Source of the DNA: Candidatus Brevibacterium intestinigallinarum
Lineage (GTDB): Bacteria; Actinomycetota; Actinomycetes; Actinomycetales; Brevibacteriaceae
NCBI GenBank assembly: GCA_019117325.1
Contig: DWZY01000206.1
Location: forward strand, 1 to 26,217
DNA: 26,217 bases
Direction: 5' to 3'
This document shows positions 14,802 to 22,258 of the stretch, piece by piece. A program made the position numbers and the translations under genes. The notes under the pieces were generated by a model. That model did no database searches and was not told the origin of the DNA. It saw only the letters and a list, made by a program, of their open reading frames with translations. Each line of letters begins with the position of its first letter. Positions within the stretch are counted from its first letter, which is position 1.

Positions 14802-15776
14802 GTGAGCGATACGAACACCGACCAGTCCGAGCTGCGGGCCTCCCTCGCGCAGAGTGCCAAGCGGAGGAAGTCCACGATCGCGGCCATCTCCGGCGGGCTC
14901 GCCGCCGCACTCGTCGCGGGTGTCGTCAGCATCATCGTCGTCCGCGGGAACAGCGGTGACGACGCGGAAGCGGCGGGCGATCGCCTGAGCCTGACGCTGG
15001 CCACCGACGAGGACTCCACGACCAACGACACGATCGCGGAGGTGGCCGGCGAGAACGGCCTCGACGTCGAGTGGGTCAACCTGGACGACTGGGTGCTGCC
15101 CAACACCGAGGTCGTGGGCGGGTCCATGGACGGCAACGCCTTCCAGCACGTCATGTACCTCTCGACTTTCGACGTCGAGAACAACGCGGACCTGGTCCCC
15201 GTCTTCAGCACCTTCGTGAGCAACTGGGGCGTGTTCTCGGCGACGGTCGACTCGCTGGACGACCTGCCGGACGGCGCGCGGATCGCGATCCCGGACGATG
15301 CGAGCAACGGCGGCCGGGCACTGATCATCCTGCAGGCTGCCGGACTCATCGAGCTCGACGAGTCCGCGGGCTCGCTCGCGACGACCTCGGACATCACGGA
15401 GAATCCGAAGGACCTCGAATTCACGGAGATCTCCGCCCAGTCGATCCCGCAGCAGTTCGACGACCCGTCGCTCGATGCGGTCGTCGTGGGCGTCCATCAC
15501 TTCGACCCGTCGCAGGAGATCACCGTCGACGACGCGCTCTACATCTTCGACCCGGAGTCCGACGCGAACCTGCCCTACATCAACGTCGTCGCGACCCGTG
15601 CCGACAACGTCGACGACCCGGCGTGGCAGGTCCTCGAGGAGGCGTACGACGATCCGCGGGTCCTCGACGCGCTCGCGGAGGAGTACTCCGGCACGCAGAC
15701 CCGCGTCGACATCGACCGGGACGTGCTCCATGGCGAACTCGACCGGCTCGTCGCCGAGGCCGGGGGCGAGGACTGA
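14802..15776 (+). CDS. NlpA/MetQ-like ABC importer binding protein with membrane anchor
   Basis: The 324-residue protein matches the NlpA family: LPNTEVVGGSMDGNAFQHVMYL (99-120 region), NWGVFSATVDSLDDLPDGARIAIPDDASNGGRA and a late NVVATR. Unlike most relatives it has no lipobox cysteine. A charged N-terminal segment ending KRRK (20-23) is followed by a hydrophobic segment at about 24-48, suggesting an uncleaved N-in, C-out anchor or a non-lipid signal peptide. The GTG at 14802 is preceded by AAAGGAG. It follows the crotonase-like gene by 40 bases, and its stop overlaps the ATPase start by one base. The family binds methionine and some other small molecules; the gene context argues that the ligand may not be methionine. 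Confidence 0.91.
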   Translation: MSDTNTDQSELRASLAQSAKRRKSTIAAISGGLAAALVAGVVSIIVVRGNSGDDAEAAGDRLSLTLATDEDSTTNDTIAEVAGENGLDVEWVNLDDWVLPNTEVVGGSMDGNAFQHVMYLSTFDVENNADLVPVFSTFVSNWGVFSATVDSLDDLPDGARIAIPDDASNGGRALIILQAAGLIELDESAGSLATTSDITENPKDLEFTEISAQSIPQQFDDPSLDAVVVGVHHFDPSQEITVDDALYIFDPESDANLPYINVVATRADNVDDPAWQVLEEAYDDPRVLDALAEEYSGTQTRVDIDRDVLHGELDRLVAEAGGED

Positions 15777-16801
15777 TGTCGAAGCCCGTCGTCTTCGAGG
15801 GGGTCTCGAAGTCCTTCGAGCACCGCGGGCGCACCGTGCAGGCCCTGGACGACGTCTCGCTCACGATCGAGCCGGGGGACATCCACGCGATCGTCGGCTA
15901 CTCCGGTGCCGGCAAGTCGACGCTCCTGCGCACGGTCAACGCCCTCGAGCGTCCCACCTCCGGCGCCGTGTTCGTGGGCGACCAGGAGATCTCCGCCCTT
16001 AGGGGGAAGCACCTCCTGGCCGCGCGCCAGCGGATCGGGATGGTCTTCCAGCAGTTCAACCTGCTGCGCTCCCGCTCCGTCTACAAGAACATCGCCTACC
16101 CCCTGCGCCTGGCGGGGCTGAGCGAGTCCGAGACGATCGATCGCGTCGAGGAGCTGCTGGAGTTCGTGGGCCTGTCCGACAAGGCGCTGCAGTACCCCAG
16201 CCAGCTGTCCGGCGGGCAGAAGCAGCGCGTGGGCATCGCCCGTGCGCTCGCCACCCGCCCGGACGTGCTCATCTCCGACGAGGCGACGAGCGCGCTGGAC
16301 CCGGAGACGACCCTCGAGGTCCTGGGCCTGCTCAAGCGCGTCAACGAGGAGTACGGGGTGACAGTCCTCCTCGTCACCCACGAGATGGAGGCGGTCCGGG
16401 AGATCGCGGACCAGGTCGCTGTCATGCAGAACGGCCGGATCATCGAGGAGGGCAGCGTCTACAGCATCTTCTCCAACCCGCAGACGGACACGGCGAAGCG
16501 GTTCGTCGCCTCAGTCCTGCGGCACCGCCCGGACGCCCGCTCGCTGTCCGCTATCCGCCGGGTCCACACGGGCCGACTCGTGGAGGTCCGGGTGGGCGAC
16601 CGTGAGACGAATGATCCGTTCCTCTCCCGCATCACCCGCGAGCACGGGGTCGACTTCAACGTCGTCTACGGCGGGGTGAGCGAGTCGAAGGACTCGCTGT
16701 TCGGCAGGCTGACGGTCGAGCTGCTGGGCGGGGACTCGGACATCGACGCGACGATCGCCTCGCTGCGAGCCGTCGCGGACGTCGAGGAGGTGGCCGCCTG
16801 A
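15776..16801 (+). CDS. metN: MetN-like ABC importer ATPase with C-terminal NIL domain
   Basis: The 341-residue protein carries Walker A GYSGAGKST (41-49), signature LSGGQ (144-148), Walker B VLISDE (164-169) and H202. After the ATPase core, residues about 265-341 form a NIL (ACT-like) domain, including GVDFNVVYGGV and FGRLTVEL. In E. coli MetN this domain binds methionine and shuts transport off when the ligand is abundant. ATP hydrolysis here should drive import through the MetI-like permease encoded next. The start and stop each overlap the neighbouring genes by one base (TGATG), so translation is tightly coupled. The gene symbol rests on family; methionine specificity is not shown. Confidence 0.93.
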   Translation: MSKPVVFEGVSKSFEHRGRTVQALDDVSLTIEPGDIHAIVGYSGAGKSTLLRTVNALERPTSGAVFVGDQEISALRGKHLLAARQRIGMVFQQFNLLRSRSVYKNIAYPLRLAGLSESETIDRVEELLEFVGLSDKALQYPSQLSGGQKQRVGIARALATRPDVLISDEATSALDPETTLEVLGLLKRVNEEYGVTVLLVTHEMEAVREIADQVAVMQNGRIIEEGSVYSIFSNPQTDTAKRFVASVLRHRPDARSLSAIRRVHTGRLVEVRVGDRETNDPFLSRITREHGVDFNVVYGGVSESKDSLFGRLTVELLGGDSDIDATIASLRAVADVEEVAA

Positions 16802-17463
16802 TGCGCCAGACCGATTTCAGCGCGTTCCTGCCGCGCCTGACCGACGCGATCTTCGAGACGCTGCTCATGGTGTCCGCGTCGTTCCTGCTGGCCGGCGTCC
16901 TGGGCATCCTGCTGGGACTGGTGCTCTACGCGTGCCGTCCCGGCAACCTGCTGGAGAACCGCGCGGTGTTCGCGGTGCTCAACTTCATCGTCAACATCGT
17001 GCGACCCATCCCGTTCCTCATCGTCGCCGTGTCGCTCATCCCGCTCACCCGGCTCATCATGAACACGAGCATCGGGCCGGTCGCCGCGATCGTGCCGCTC
17101 ACCGTCGTCGCGAGCGTGTCCATCGCCCGCATCGCGGAGTCGAACCTCGTGGCGGTGGACCCCGGCGCGGTCGAGGCCGGTGCCGCGATGGGCGCCGGCC
17201 CCCTGCGGATCCTCTTCACGATCGTCGTGCCGGAGGCCCTGGGACCGCTCACGCTGGGGATGACGTACATCTTCGTGGCGCTCGTCGATGCAACGGCCGT
17301 CGCCGGCGTGATCGGCGGCGGAGGCCTGGGCGACCTGGCGATGCGCTACGGCTACCAGCGATTCGACTGGGTCGTCGTCGCCGTCATCGTGCTGGTCCTC
17401 GTCATCCTCGTCCAGTTCGCGCAGGCCCTGGGCAACTGGATCGCCCGGAGGGTCATGCACTGA
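16801..17463 (+). CDS. metI: MetI-like ABC importer permease
   Basis: The 220-residue protein is of usual MetI length, with about five hydrophobic helices. The cytoplasmic EAA loop (VEAGAAMGAGPLRIL, followed by IVVPEALGPL) contacts the ATPase. VRPIPFLI and the late GVIGGGGLGDLAMRYGY, with a FDW shortly after, are strong MetI-family features. The ATG at 16801 overlaps the ATPase stop by one base. It is the last gene of the unit and is followed by a strong bidirectional stem at 17505-17538. Two copies should form the channel. Confidence 0.94.
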   Translation: MRQTDFSAFLPRLTDAIFETLLMVSASFLLAGVLGILLGLVLYACRPGNLLENRAVFAVLNFIVNIVRPIPFLIVAVSLIPLTRLIMNTSIGPVAAIVPLTVVASVSIARIAESNLVAVDPGAVEAGAAMGAGPLRILFTIVVPEALGPLTLGMTYIFVALVDATAVAGVIGGGGLGDLAMRYGYQRFDWVVVAVIVLVLVILVQFAQALGNWIARRVMH

Positions 17464-17504
17464 CGGGCGTCACCTGCTGACGCGCAACCTGCCGTGAGGA
17501 GCTG

Positions 17505-17538
17505 TCGCCGTGCCCCGCACCTGTGCGGGGCACGGCGA
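17505..17538. terminator. Strong bidirectional terminator stem
   Basis: TCGCCGTGCCCCGC (17505-17518) pairs perfectly with 17525-17538 around the loop ACCTGT, a 14-base-pair stem. It lies between the convergent MetI-like gene (stop 17463) and the membrane-protein gene (stop 17546). The next bases, CGTCCATT, are only weakly T-rich. Confidence 0.75.
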
Positions 17539-17545
17539 CGTCCAT

Positions 17546-18184
17546 TCAGAGCGCCCCGTGCTGCTTGAGCGTGTTCCGCCCCACCAGCCAGAGGATGAGG
17601 CCCAGGACGGCGACGAGTCCGAAGCCCAGCCCGCCGAAGACGGCGATGAGGATGCCACCCACCCCGCCGACGATCTGGCCGACGGCGATCGGCGGGGCGA
17701 CCACGACCTCGGCGTCCGCGGGGGTGGGTGAGCAGGTGACCGTGTAGGTGCCGGCCTCATGGGCGATCATGCCGCCGTCGGCGATGTGCGGGCGACCGTT
17801 CTGCGTGAACTGCTGGGTGCCGTGGACCTGGATCTCCTTCGCGTCCGGCCCCTCGACCGTGCAGTTCGACTGCGCCAGCGGGGTGTACGTCGTGTCCGTC
17901 TCGCCGTCGCTGCCCGTGCTCTGGTGGGCCTCGGCCGGGACGTAGAAGAGGCGCCGCTCGTTCTGCTGGAGCGTCACCTGGACGGAGCCGTCGACGGGCT
18001 GCCGATCACCCGCGGACTCCGCCAGCCTCGAGAAGCCCATGTAGGCGACGATGACGCCCACCGCCACGCTCACCAGCAGCAGGGCGAGACCCGTCCAGAA
18101 GAGGCCGCGCCCCACGCCGCGCATCCGCTTGCCCGGGGGCCGTCCCGCGGGCTGGTGGTACTGCGGGTGTCCTGCGGCGGTCAT
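17546..18184 (-). CDS. Hypothetical two-helix membrane protein
   Basis: The 212-residue protein begins with a basic, Pro/Gln-rich cytoplasmic segment ending PGKRMRGVGRG. A membrane helix follows at about 27-50, then an outside domain of about 120 residues, a Gly/Val-rich second helix at about 172-202, and a short polar tail (GRNTLKQHGAL). The outside domain contains two cysteines (CTV... and TCSPTP) that could form a disulfide. Short beta-type segments in it resemble those of actinobacterial secreted or membrane proteins of unknown function. I do not recognise a named family. The ATG at 18184 has GGAG about seven bases upstream. It is divergent from the pterin-dehydratase fusion gene. Confidence 0.82.
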   Translation of the reverse strand: MTAAGHPQYHQPAGRPPGKRMRGVGRGLFWTGLALLLVSVAVGVIVAYMGFSRLAESAGDRQPVDGSVQVTLQQNERRLFYVPAEAHQSTGSDGETDTTYTPLAQSNCTVEGPDAKEIQVHGTQQFTQNGRPHIADGGMIAHEAGTYTVTCSPTPADAEVVVAPPIAVGQIVGGVGGILIAVFGGLGFGLVAVLGLILWLVGRNTLKQHGAL

Positions 18185-18288
18185 GGTGTCTCCGATCGGT
18201 CGAGTGCGCCTGCCTCCGATTGTCCCCGGTCCCACGGCCGGGAGCCGTGGCCGGCGTGTGACGATCCGGTGACACGGATGCTCCGCGA

Positions 18289-18322
18289 GGGGTGCCGCCG
18301 TGTCCATCACCCCGCGTACGGT
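18289..18322 (+). promoter_or_regulatory. Leaderless-type promoter of the pterin-dehydratase fusion gene
   Basis: A TACGGT -10-like box (18317-18322) lies only six bases before the ATG at 18329, so transcription would begin at or next to the start codon. A GGGGTG/CACCCC inverted repeat (18289-18294 and 18308-18313) spans the -35 area. Confidence 0.4.
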
Positions 18323-18328
18323 GGAAGC

Positions 18329-18988
18329 ATGACTGGATACGCGGGACAGGCACTCCTCGACGCGCTCGATGCTGGCGACCTGACGGACTGGCAGGGTCTG
18401 CCGGACGGCATCGCCGCGCGGTTCGCGACCGGTGACTTCGCGACGGGGCTCGCGCTGGTGCAGGACATCGCCGCACTGGCGGAGGACGCGAACCACCACC
18501 CGGACCTCACCCTCACGTACCCCGCGGTGGGCGTCCGCCTCATCAGCCACGACGTCGGTGCCGTCACGGATCGCGACCTCGCGCTCGCCCGCGCGATCAG
18601 CGACGTCGCACGTGAGCGCGGGGTCGACGCGGACCCGCGCGCCCCGCAGGTGATCGAGCTGGGGCTGGACACCGCGGACGCCTCCGCGATCGCACCCTTC
18701 TGGGCCGCACTGCTGACGGGCGACGCGGCGAACGTCGTCGACGGGCACATCATCGACCCCACCGGGCAGGCACCGCGGCTGTGGTTCCAGGACACGGACC
18801 CGCATGACGTCCCCCGCCAGCGGCTGCATGTGGACGTGTCCGTCCCCGCGGCCGAGGCCGGGGCCCGCATCCGTGCTGCGGTCGCCGCGGGCGGTCGCAT
18901 CGTCGACGAGTCCCACCAGCCGCTGTTCACCGTCCTCGAGGACGCGGACGGCAACCGGGCCTGCGTCTGCACGATCGAGGGGCGCTGA
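18329..18988 (+). CDS. Pterin-4a-carbinolamine dehydratase/VOC-domain fusion
   Basis: The 219-residue protein joins two domains. Residues 1-95 match the pterin dehydratase (DCoH/PhhB) family: NHHPDLTLTY with H56, H57 and P58, then VRLISHDVGAVTDRDLALA with H74. These histidines dehydrate 4a-hydroxytetrahydropterin in the family. Residues about 108-219 form a VOC/glyoxalase-like domain (QVIELGLDTAD, RLHVDVSVP, then VLEDADGNRACVCTIE). Fusions of this type occur in actinobacteria, but the role of the VOC half is unknown to me. No aromatic amino-acid hydroxylase is encoded nearby. The next gene starts two bases after the stop, so the pair is an operon. Confidence 0.88.
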   Translation: MTGYAGQALLDALDAGDLTDWQGLPDGIAARFATGDFATGLALVQDIAALAEDANHHPDLTLTYPAVGVRLISHDVGAVTDRDLALARAISDVARERGVDADPRAPQVIELGLDTADASAIAPFWAALLTGDAANVVDGHIIDPTGQAPRLWFQDTDPHDVPRQRLHVDVSVPAAEAGARIRAAVAAGGRIVDESHQPLFTVLEDADGNRACVCTIEGR

Positions 18989-18990
18989 CG

Positions 18991-19953
18991 ATGACAAAGA
19001 CGCAGACTGCACAGCTGACCCGCAGGGATGTGGAGGAGGCGCGCGCCCGGGTGGGGTCGCGCGTGCGTCGCACGCCGCTCCTGCACGCCGGAGAGATCGC
19101 GACGGCGGGAGAGCCCGCGACGCTGCTGCTCAAGTGCGAGTACCTCCAGCACACCGGCTCGTTCAAGGCGCGCGGTGCCTTCAACCGCGTCCTCGCCGCC
19201 CAGGAGCGCGGCGAGCTCGACCCCAGCGTGGGGATCGTGGTGGCCTCCGGCGGCAATGCGGGGATGGCGAACGCGTTCGCCGCGCGGGCTGTCGGAGTGC
19301 CGGCCACCGTATTCGTGCCGGAGACAGCACCGCCGGTCAAGGTCGCGCGGCTCGAGTCGTACGGTGCGACGGTGCGACAGGTCGGCACCGAGTACGCGCA
19401 GGCGTTCGCGGCAGCGATGGAGCACACCCAGCAGACGGGTGCGGTCTACTGCCATGCGTACGACCAGCCGGAGGTCGTCGCCGGTGCGGGCACGATGACG
19501 GAGGAGATCCTCGAGGACGACCCGCAGGCCGACACGATCGTCGTCGCGGTGGGCGGCGGCGGGCTGCTGGCGGGCACGCTGGCCTCGGCCGAGGGCCGGG
19601 CCCGGGTCGTGGGAGTCGAGCCGACCACGGCCTCGGCGCTGGCGTCCGCGCTGGAGGCGGGGGAACCGGTCGATGTCCCCGTCTCCGGGGTCGCGGCGGA
19701 CTCGCTGGGAGCCCGCCGCGTGGGTGAGATCGCCTTCGACACGGCCCGGCGCGTGGGTGTCACGAGCCTGCCGGTCGATGACGAGGCGATCATCGCGGCG
19801 CGGGCGGCGCTGTGGGAGGAGTACCGGATCGCGGCGGAGCACGGTGCGGCCGCAGCCCACGCCGCGCTGCTGAGCGGGGCGTACACGCCGCAGCCCGGCG
19901 AGCGGATCGTCGTCGTGGTGTGCGGCGCGAACACGGACCCCGCCACCCTCTGA
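18991..19953 (+). CDS. Threonine/serine dehydratase-like PLP enzyme (fold type II)
   Basis: The 320-residue protein is a fold type II PLP enzyme. The cofactor lysine is K59 in HTGSFKARGA, the substrate loop is ASGGNAGMANA, and the glycine-rich phosphate loop is AVGGGGLLAG. CHAYDQPEVVAGAGT is typical of threonine ammonia-lyases. No C-terminal ACT domain is present, so it resembles the catabolic or non-allosteric type acting on threonine, serine or a related hydroxyamino acid. It follows the pterin-dehydratase fusion gene by two bases. A terminator-like stem lies 60 bases downstream. Confidence 0.9.
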   Translation: MTKTQTAQLTRRDVEEARARVGSRVRRTPLLHAGEIATAGEPATLLLKCEYLQHTGSFKARGAFNRVLAAQERGELDPSVGIVVASGGNAGMANAFAARAVGVPATVFVPETAPPVKVARLESYGATVRQVGTEYAQAFAAAMEHTQQTGAVYCHAYDQPEVVAGAGTMTEEILEDDPQADTIVVAVGGGGLLAGTLASAEGRARVVGVEPTTASALASALEAGEPVDVPVSGVAADSLGARRVGEIAFDTARRVGVTSLPVDDEAIIAARAALWEEYRIAAEHGAAAAHAALLSGAYTPQPGERIVVVVCGANTDPATL

Positions 19954-20012
19954 GGGAGACGGGGTCCGGACGGCTGCGGGCCGGAGTGGCCTGACGGGAC
20001 CTGCCAGGTTGA

Positions 20013-20042
20013 GAGCCGGACTCTGGCGTCGGAGTCCGGCTC
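20013..20042. terminator. Terminator stem between convergent genes
   Basis: GAGCCGGACTC (20013-20023) pairs perfectly with 20032-20042 around an eight-base loop. It lies between the convergent PLP-enzyme and dehydrogenase genes and includes two bases of the dehydrogenase stop codon. There is no U-tract on either side. Confidence 0.6.
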
Positions 20043-20994
20043 AGAGCCCGGCGGACTCGAACGCGATCGCGTCGGCCTCGCGCAGGATGCGGGCGGACTC
20101 GTCCAGCTGCGCCTGCTCCTGGTCCGTCAGGTCCGGGACGAGCACGCGGACAGCGCCGCCGCGGCCCAGGACGGTGGGCAGTCCCACGAAGGTGCCGTAC
20201 TCCTCGCGGTAGGTGGCGACCGGCATGATCGCGTGCGAATCGTCCGCGATCGCCTCCGCGATCTGGGCGACGACCGCGCCGATCCCGTGCTGGCTGGCGC
20301 CGATGCCCTCGATGATGGAGATGTTCGAGTACTTGACCGCCTCGCGGATGCGGTCCTGGACGACCGTCACGTCCTCACCGGTCTCCTCGATGAGGTCGAG
20401 CACGCGCCGGCCGGCCACGCGGGCGCTCGACCACGCGTACACCGCCGAAGTCCCATGCTCGCCCAGCACCACGGCGTCGACCGCGCTGGCCGGGAGGTCC
20501 AGCTCCTGCCCGATCCGGTAGCGGAACCGCAGGGAATCGATCGTCGTGCCGGAGGACAGGATGGTCATCTCCGGTGCGAGGCGGCGGGACAGTGCGGCCA
20601 GCGGGTCCGGCGGATCCGTCACGACGAGGACGGTGGCCGTGGGATCGACCTCGCGCAGCTGTCCGATCATGTCGGCATAGGCTCGCGCGTTCGCGGGGAT
20701 GAGGACGCGACGGCCCTGATCATCCGACCGGTCGGTGGCGCCGCCATCCTTCTCATTCACCCCGGCGGTGATGATGACGAGGTCCGCGCCGGCGAGGTCC
20801 GCGTAGTCGCCCGCGTGCACCCGGGCCCGGGAGGTCGCGGCGGAGGCGTACGTGAAGTCCTCTGCCAGGCCGACGGCCCGGGAGTGGGTGCGGTTGACGA
20901 TGATGATCTCCGGATCGAGTCCGGTGGGGGCGATGAGCGAGGCGATGGTCGCGGCGGTGACCGCGCCCGCGCCGATGATCCCGATGCGTGTCAC
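20041..20994 (-). CDS. Lactate/malate-dehydrogenase-family 2-hydroxyacid dehydrogenase, atypical
   Basis: From the GTG at 20994 (AGGAG about six bases upstream) this encodes 317 residues. The fold is clear: GAGAV (8-12), D153 and R156 in TIDSLRFR, and the catalytic H180 in LGEHGTS. Several usual positions differ. The second strand ends VNRTHSR (33-39) instead of an acidic residue, which hints at NADP. The specificity-loop residue matching Gln102 of lactate dehydrogenase appears to be E81, the Asn of the NPVD motif is D127, and GEHGD/N is GEHGT. VYAWSSARVAG after the histidine resembles L-2-hydroxyisocaproate dehydrogenase. Lactate or malate should not be assumed as substrate. Confidence 0.86.
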   Translation of the reverse strand: MTRIGIIGAGAVTAATIASLIAPTGLDPEIIIVNRTHSRAVGLAEDFTYASAATSRARVHAGDYADLAGADLVIITAGVNEKDGGATDRSDDQGRRVLIPANARAYADMIGQLREVDPTATVLVVTDPPDPLAALSRRLAPEMTILSSGTTIDSLRFRYRIGQELDLPASAVDAVVLGEHGTSAVYAWSSARVAGRRVLDLIEETGEDVTVVQDRIREAVKYSNISIIEGIGASQHGIGAVVAQIAEAIADDSHAIMPVATYREEYGTFVGLPTVLGRGGAVRVLVPDLTDQEQAQLDESARILREADAIAFESAGL

Positions 20995-21031
20995 GTCTGT
21001 CTCCTCGTCGATGAGTGGGACTGCTGGCGAC

Positions 21032-21082
21032 AGCATAGCGGCAGTACGCGGTTAATTTCACTGCGAGAATTCTGAATTTCAC
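21032..21082 (-). promoter_or_regulatory. Dehydrogenase promoter with 21-base direct repeats
   Basis: On the minus strand GTGAAA (21056-21061) and TATGCT (21032-21037) form a -35/-10 pair with an 18-base spacer, 38 bases before the GTG start. The octamer AATTTCAC (plus strand) occurs at 21054-21061 and 21075-21082, exactly 21 bases apart; the first copy covers the -35. TCACTGC/GCAGTGA arms (21058-21064, 21096-21102) bracket the area. This is the most AT-rich patch of the window. Confidence 0.6.
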
Positions 21083-21115
21083 GAAGCGAAAGAATGCAGT
21101 GAGTTCAGCGAGTGC

Positions 21116-21952
21116 TCATGTCCGCAGGTCGGTGAGGTCGGACAGGCACATCCGGTGGGACGTGTTGATGCGGTGGATGTCCGGTGCGTCCGGAGGCATC
21201 GGGTCGTCCGTGATGAGGAGTGCGGTGCGGGGGCCGCCGTGAACGGCCGCGACGGCGGACAGGAGGTCCGTGTCCATGAACGTTGGGATGTCGAAGGTCT
21301 GGATGACTCTGTCTCCGACGAGGCGCAGGTCTGCGCCGGCGCCCGTCTGAGCGGGGTCCAGGCGGACGGATCCCACGGCCGCCAGCTCGTCGCGCGCGTG
21401 CTGGGCCTCGGCGCTCCCGGTGAGCGAGGCGCGCACTGGGGGGTCTCCCGCCGGCGGAGTCGGAATTGTTCGGGTCAGCCACTGCTGGGTGCTGGTGCGG
21501 TGGAAGCCCAGCGAGTCGTAGAGGCGGATCGCCGGCTGGTTGTCCGCGAAGACGTCCAGTCCCAGGGCGCGCATCTCCGCGAACTCACGGGCGATGTGAC
21601 GGAACAGGCTCGACGCCAGGCCCCGACCGCGGAACTCCCGGAACACGACCAGCAGTGACAGGAATCCGGTCTCGGGGGCGGTGGCACTTACGCGGATGTC
21701 CACGAAGGCGGCAAGTCGGTCGGAACCGGTGACGAGCGCACGGAGGCGATGGCGGGGGTGGGTCGTGGGCGACATGAGGACTCGCCGCAGCTGCTGGGTG
21801 TATTGGGGCTGGGCGTCGACCAGGTACGGATGCAGGTGCGCGGGCACGGAGTCGAGCAGGATGTCACCGAAGTGGGGCAGGTGCTCCGCGGCGAGCGGCA
21901 CCCAGTGGATCTCGTCGTCATGTCGCGAGCTGGTGCGCATCATCTCCGTCAT
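21116..21952 (-). CDS. GNAT-family N-acetyltransferase
   Basis: The 278-residue protein has one recognisable GNAT domain over about the first 165 residues. A hydrophobic strand (FLSLLVVF) leads into the acetyl-CoA pyrophosphate loop FREFRGRGLASSLF, followed by GLDVFADNQPAIRLYDSLGFHRT, the usual end of the fold. The remaining 110 residues show no acetyl-CoA motif I can identify and may be a degenerate second domain. The ATG at 21952 has GGAGG six bases upstream. The family acetylates amines such as amino acids, antibiotics or protein termini; the substrate is unknown. It lies on the same strand as, and 121 bases before, the dehydrogenase gene. Confidence 0.87.
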   Translation of the reverse strand: MTEMMRTSSRHDDEIHWVPLAAEHLPHFGDILLDSVPAHLHPYLVDAQPQYTQQLRRVLMSPTTHPRHRLRALVTGSDRLAAFVDIRVSATAPETGFLSLLVVFREFRGRGLASSLFRHIAREFAEMRALGLDVFADNQPAIRLYDSLGFHRTSTQQWLTRTIPTPPAGDPPVRASLTGSAEAQHARDELAAVGSVRLDPAQTGAGADLRLVGDRVIQTFDIPTFMDTDLLSAVAAVHGGPRTALLITDDPMPPDAPDIHRINTSHRMCLSDLTDLRT

Positions 21953-22258
21953 GCGGTGCCTCCCTCGTGCCACTGGCCCCGGCCCATGCCGACCGGTGTC
22001 GTGCCATCCGCTGTCGCAGTCGGACCGTAGCCCACGAGCATGTGACGACCCGGTGCTCCTGCAGCTTGCGGCCTCGGCATGCGGGTGTCCGCACGCACGA
22101 TGCGGCATGCCGCAGGAAGCGCTGTTCTGGTCTGGGAGGCACTGGTGCGTCGCTACCGTGGGAAAGAGCCATCGGCGCAGGTCGCCGGACGGGCCCGGGA
22201 GACACGCGACCGTTCCGTGCGGGCGCCGGGCGATCCGACGGAAGGAAGAAGGTCCCCG
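21953..22258. other. Divergent intergenic region with palindromes
   Basis: About 306 bases separate the GNAT and FemAB-like starts. I see no gene. It contains the perfect 14-base palindrome TGCGGCATGCCGCA (22101-22114) and a hairpin TGCGG-N4-CCGCA (22080-22093). A weak -10-like TACCGT lies at 22154-22159. These may be regulator sites for either gene. Confidence 0.4.

Noticed and set aside
13508..15424. Minus-strand frame of 638 codons opposite the CoA-transferase, crotonase and binding-protein genes
   Set aside because: Ser/Arg/Ala-rich with no motif; a shadow of the codon bias in the three real genes.
18307..19860. Minus-strand frame of 517 codons opposite the pterin-dehydratase and PLP-enzyme genes
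   Set aside because: Low-complexity composition, and antisense to genes with intact active-site motifs.
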